Positions 62,665-64,000 of a stretch of 64,000 nucleotides of DNA are shown in pieces. Position 1 is the first letter of the stretch, and each line of letters opens with the position of its first letter. The DNA is from Saprospiraceae bacterium (lineage in GTDB: Bacteria > Bacteroidota > Bacteroidia > Chitinophagales > Saprospiraceae). Below the pieces are notes generated by a model that had not been told where the DNA came from, did not search any database, and saw only the letters and a list, made by a program, of their open reading frames with translations. The stretch is taken from the NCBI GenBank assembly GCA_028280415.1, contig JANQLV010000077.1, positions 62,001 through 126,000 of the forward strand. The letters run 5' to 3'. The position numbers and the translations under genes were made by a program.

Positions 62665-63777
62665 ATGAAAATCAATAATCAACATTATCATACAATTTGG
62701 CTCAAAGAGGATGATGAAAAAGTAATTCAGATCATCGACCAGAGATATTTACCACATGAATTTATTATCGAAGATTTGACTACAGTCGGGCAGGTCGCCC
62801 GGGCGATTAAAGAGATGCATGTTCGTGGAGCGCCTTTGATCGGTGTGACGGCTGCTTATGGGATGTATCTGGCTGCTTTGGAAGCCCGACCCGAAAGCTT
62901 ACTGGATGATATGTCTATTGCTGCAAAGCAACTTAAATCCACTCGTCCAACCGCGGTCAATTTAGCCTGGGCGGTAGATCAGCAAATGAAAATCCTTGCT
63001 GCCGGGCGGGAATTTGAGCCTCAGTTATTGCTCAGGCATGCCGAACAAATTAAAAAGGACAGTATCGAACGTTGTCGAAAAATAGGACTGTATGGCCTGC
63101 CGCTTATTGAAGAAATATATAAACGTAAAAATTCAACGGTTAATATCCTTACGCATTGTAATGCCGGGTGGATTGCCTGCATTGATTATGGTACGGCCAC
63201 TGCTCCTATTTACGCTGCACACGATGCGGGGATTCCGGTACATGTTTGGGTGGATGAAACCCGTCCACGTAATCAGGGAGCTCGGATTACAGCTTTCGAG
63301 TTGCAACAACATGGTGTTCCGCATACTGTGATTACGGACAATGCCGGTGGTCATTTGATGCAACACGGAGAAGTTGATCTGGTTTTGGTAGGTACGGACC
63401 GGACTACCAGAACGGGAGATGTCTGTAACAAAATCGGAACTTATTTAAAGGCTTTGGCTGCTAAAGATAATCAGGTGCCTTTTTACGTTGGAGCGCCTTT
63501 TAGCAGCATTGACTGGACACTCAGCGATGGCCTTGCCGAAATTCCAATTGAACTGCGTAGCGATACAGAAGTCAAATATATTCAGGGGAAACATGAAGGT
63601 GCAATAAAAAAAGTGCTGTTAACACCTGCCGAAAGTCCGGCCGCGAATTATGCTTTTGATGTTACTCCCGCCAGGTTGGTTACCGGACTGATTACGGAAA
63701 GAGGTATTTGTGAAGCTAATGAAAGCGCATTGCAGTCTTTATTAGAAAAAGAAAATACACTTATTTCGGATCGCTAA
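62665..63777 (+). CDS. mtnA: S-methyl-5-thioribose-1-phosphate isomerase
   Basis: The 370-residue enzyme of the eIF2B-like fold isomerises methylthioribose-1-phosphate to the ribulose form in methionine salvage (or 5-deoxyribose salvage). Motifs: EMHVRGAPLIGVTAAYG, ILTHCNAGWIAC with the catalytic Cys, DETRPRNQGARIT, and VGTDRTTRTGDVCNKIGTY with the catalytic Asp. A TATCTTTG element (62635-62642) lies 23 bases before the start. The next gene is a class II aldolase-like gene, consistent with a salvage pathway. Confidence 0.95.
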   Translation: MKINNQHYHTIWLKEDDEKVIQIIDQRYLPHEFIIEDLTTVGQVARAIKEMHVRGAPLIGVTAAYGMYLAALEARPESLLDDMSIAAKQLKSTRPTAVNLAWAVDQQMKILAAGREFEPQLLLRHAEQIKKDSIERCRKIGLYGLPLIEEIYKRKNSTVNILTHCNAGWIACIDYGTATAPIYAAHDAGIPVHVWVDETRPRNQGARITAFELQQHGVPHTVITDNAGGHLMQHGEVDLVLVGTDRTTRTGDVCNKIGTYLKALAAKDNQVPFYVGAPFSSIDWTLSDGLAEIPIELRSDTEVKYIQGKHEGAIKKVLLTPAESPAANYAFDVTPARLVTGLITERGICEANESALQSLLEKENTLISDR

Positions 63778-63823
63778 CCTCCGTCCAGAGGCTGAGATTG
63801 CTGTTCTGCTAGAAAATAAAATT

Positions 63824-64000
63824 ATGAATCCATTCGAGGAAGGCTATATAAAGTTTCAGTGTGATTGGCAAAAAACGGAAGCTTATCCACCTGAAAAGGT
63901 TCAATCACTTAATTATTGGCGACAAAAGCTATATACCGAAAAGCTGGTCGGTGCATATCCGGATGGGATTGGTTTTGGAAATGTAAGTATGCGGGCAGAA
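63824..64000 (+). CDS. Class II aldolase/adducin-like protein, 5' part only
   Basis: The reading frame starts at the ATG at 63824 (MNPFEEGYIKF) and is open to the window edge (59 codons). It carries GIGFGNVSMR, which is like the GN(I/V)S motif of class II aldolases. In methionine or 5-deoxyribose salvage, class II aldolases act after MtnA (MtnB or a deoxyribulose-phosphate aldolase). It begins 46 bases after mtnA. The family assignment is tentative because only the N-terminus is visible. Confidence 0.6.
   Translation, partial: MNPFEEGYIKFQCDWQKTEAYPPEKVQSLNYWRQKLYTEKLVGAYPDGIGFGNVSMRAE

Overview
The window reads as a chromosomal stretch of a Bacteroidota bacterium, most likely Saprospiria-like (class-level guess, not proven). 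Supporting signs are a very large secreted protein with a type IX secretion C-terminal sorting domain, many lipoproteins and small outer-membrane beta-barrels, a two-component regulator-propeller kinase, a head-GIN protein, repeats of the DETGVDCGG type joined to a fasciclin domain, AT-rich intergenic DNA, and promoters of the Bacteroidota form TTTG-N19-21-TAnnTTTG. No rRNA, tRNA, CRISPR array, insertion sequence or prophage was recognised.

Layout. 1-9.1 kb: beta-barrel proteins, a TMTC-like membrane glycosyltransferase with TPRs, a glucosaminidase-like protein whose catalytic Glu is replaced by His, dprA, a lipoprotein alkaline phosphatase and lipA. 9.3-12.3 kb: a tightly coupled four-gene minus-strand operon built round a small Ras/Rab-like GTPase, with a coiled-coil protein, a roadblock-like candidate with repeated helices, and a PAS-pseudokinase. 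12.6-22.2 kb: upp, a sodium:solute symporter, lipoproteins, an LMW phosphatase, meaB, a repeat-fasciclin lipoprotein and a short mutA-like gene. 22.2-24.3 kb: iscS-iscU-iscA. 24.4-30.9 kb: SDR, membrane proteins, enoyl-CoA hydratase, and an autoregulated-looking ABC/permease/GntR/GIN operon.

31-39.2 kb is a phenylacetate catabolism island on the minus strand: paaA-B-C-D, then paaG, paaH, a MoaD/ThiS-like protein, a cytoplasmic BNR propeller, paaY and a PqqB-like metallo-hydrolase. It starts from a good Bacteroidota promoter with a palindromic operator. paaE, paaK, paaZ and the thiolase are not in the window. 39.5-47.8 kb holds a YpfJ-like metallopeptidase, surface proteins, a propeller kinase with its NarL/LuxR-type regulator, a GreA/B-like protein and a VOC-Nudix fusion. 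47.8-57 kb has the T9SS cargo, outer-membrane proteins and an overlapping hydrolase-LytS-LytTR operon. 57-64 kb carries a TIGR02117 protein, a CpcT/CpeT homologue, a 2OG oxygenase, an HxlR regulator, a Gfo/Idh/MocA oxidoreductase, mtnA, and the start of a class II aldolase-like gene.

The best candidates for something not well described are the small-GTPase operon (9289-12274), the MoaD-like/propeller pair (32688-34115), two intergenic regions that look like structured RNAs (19264-19450 plus strand; 27607-27741 minus strand), and a CCCA-NN-TGGG palindrome seen three times round the propeller-kinase locus. All functional links are inferred from sequence reading alone; no database search was run.
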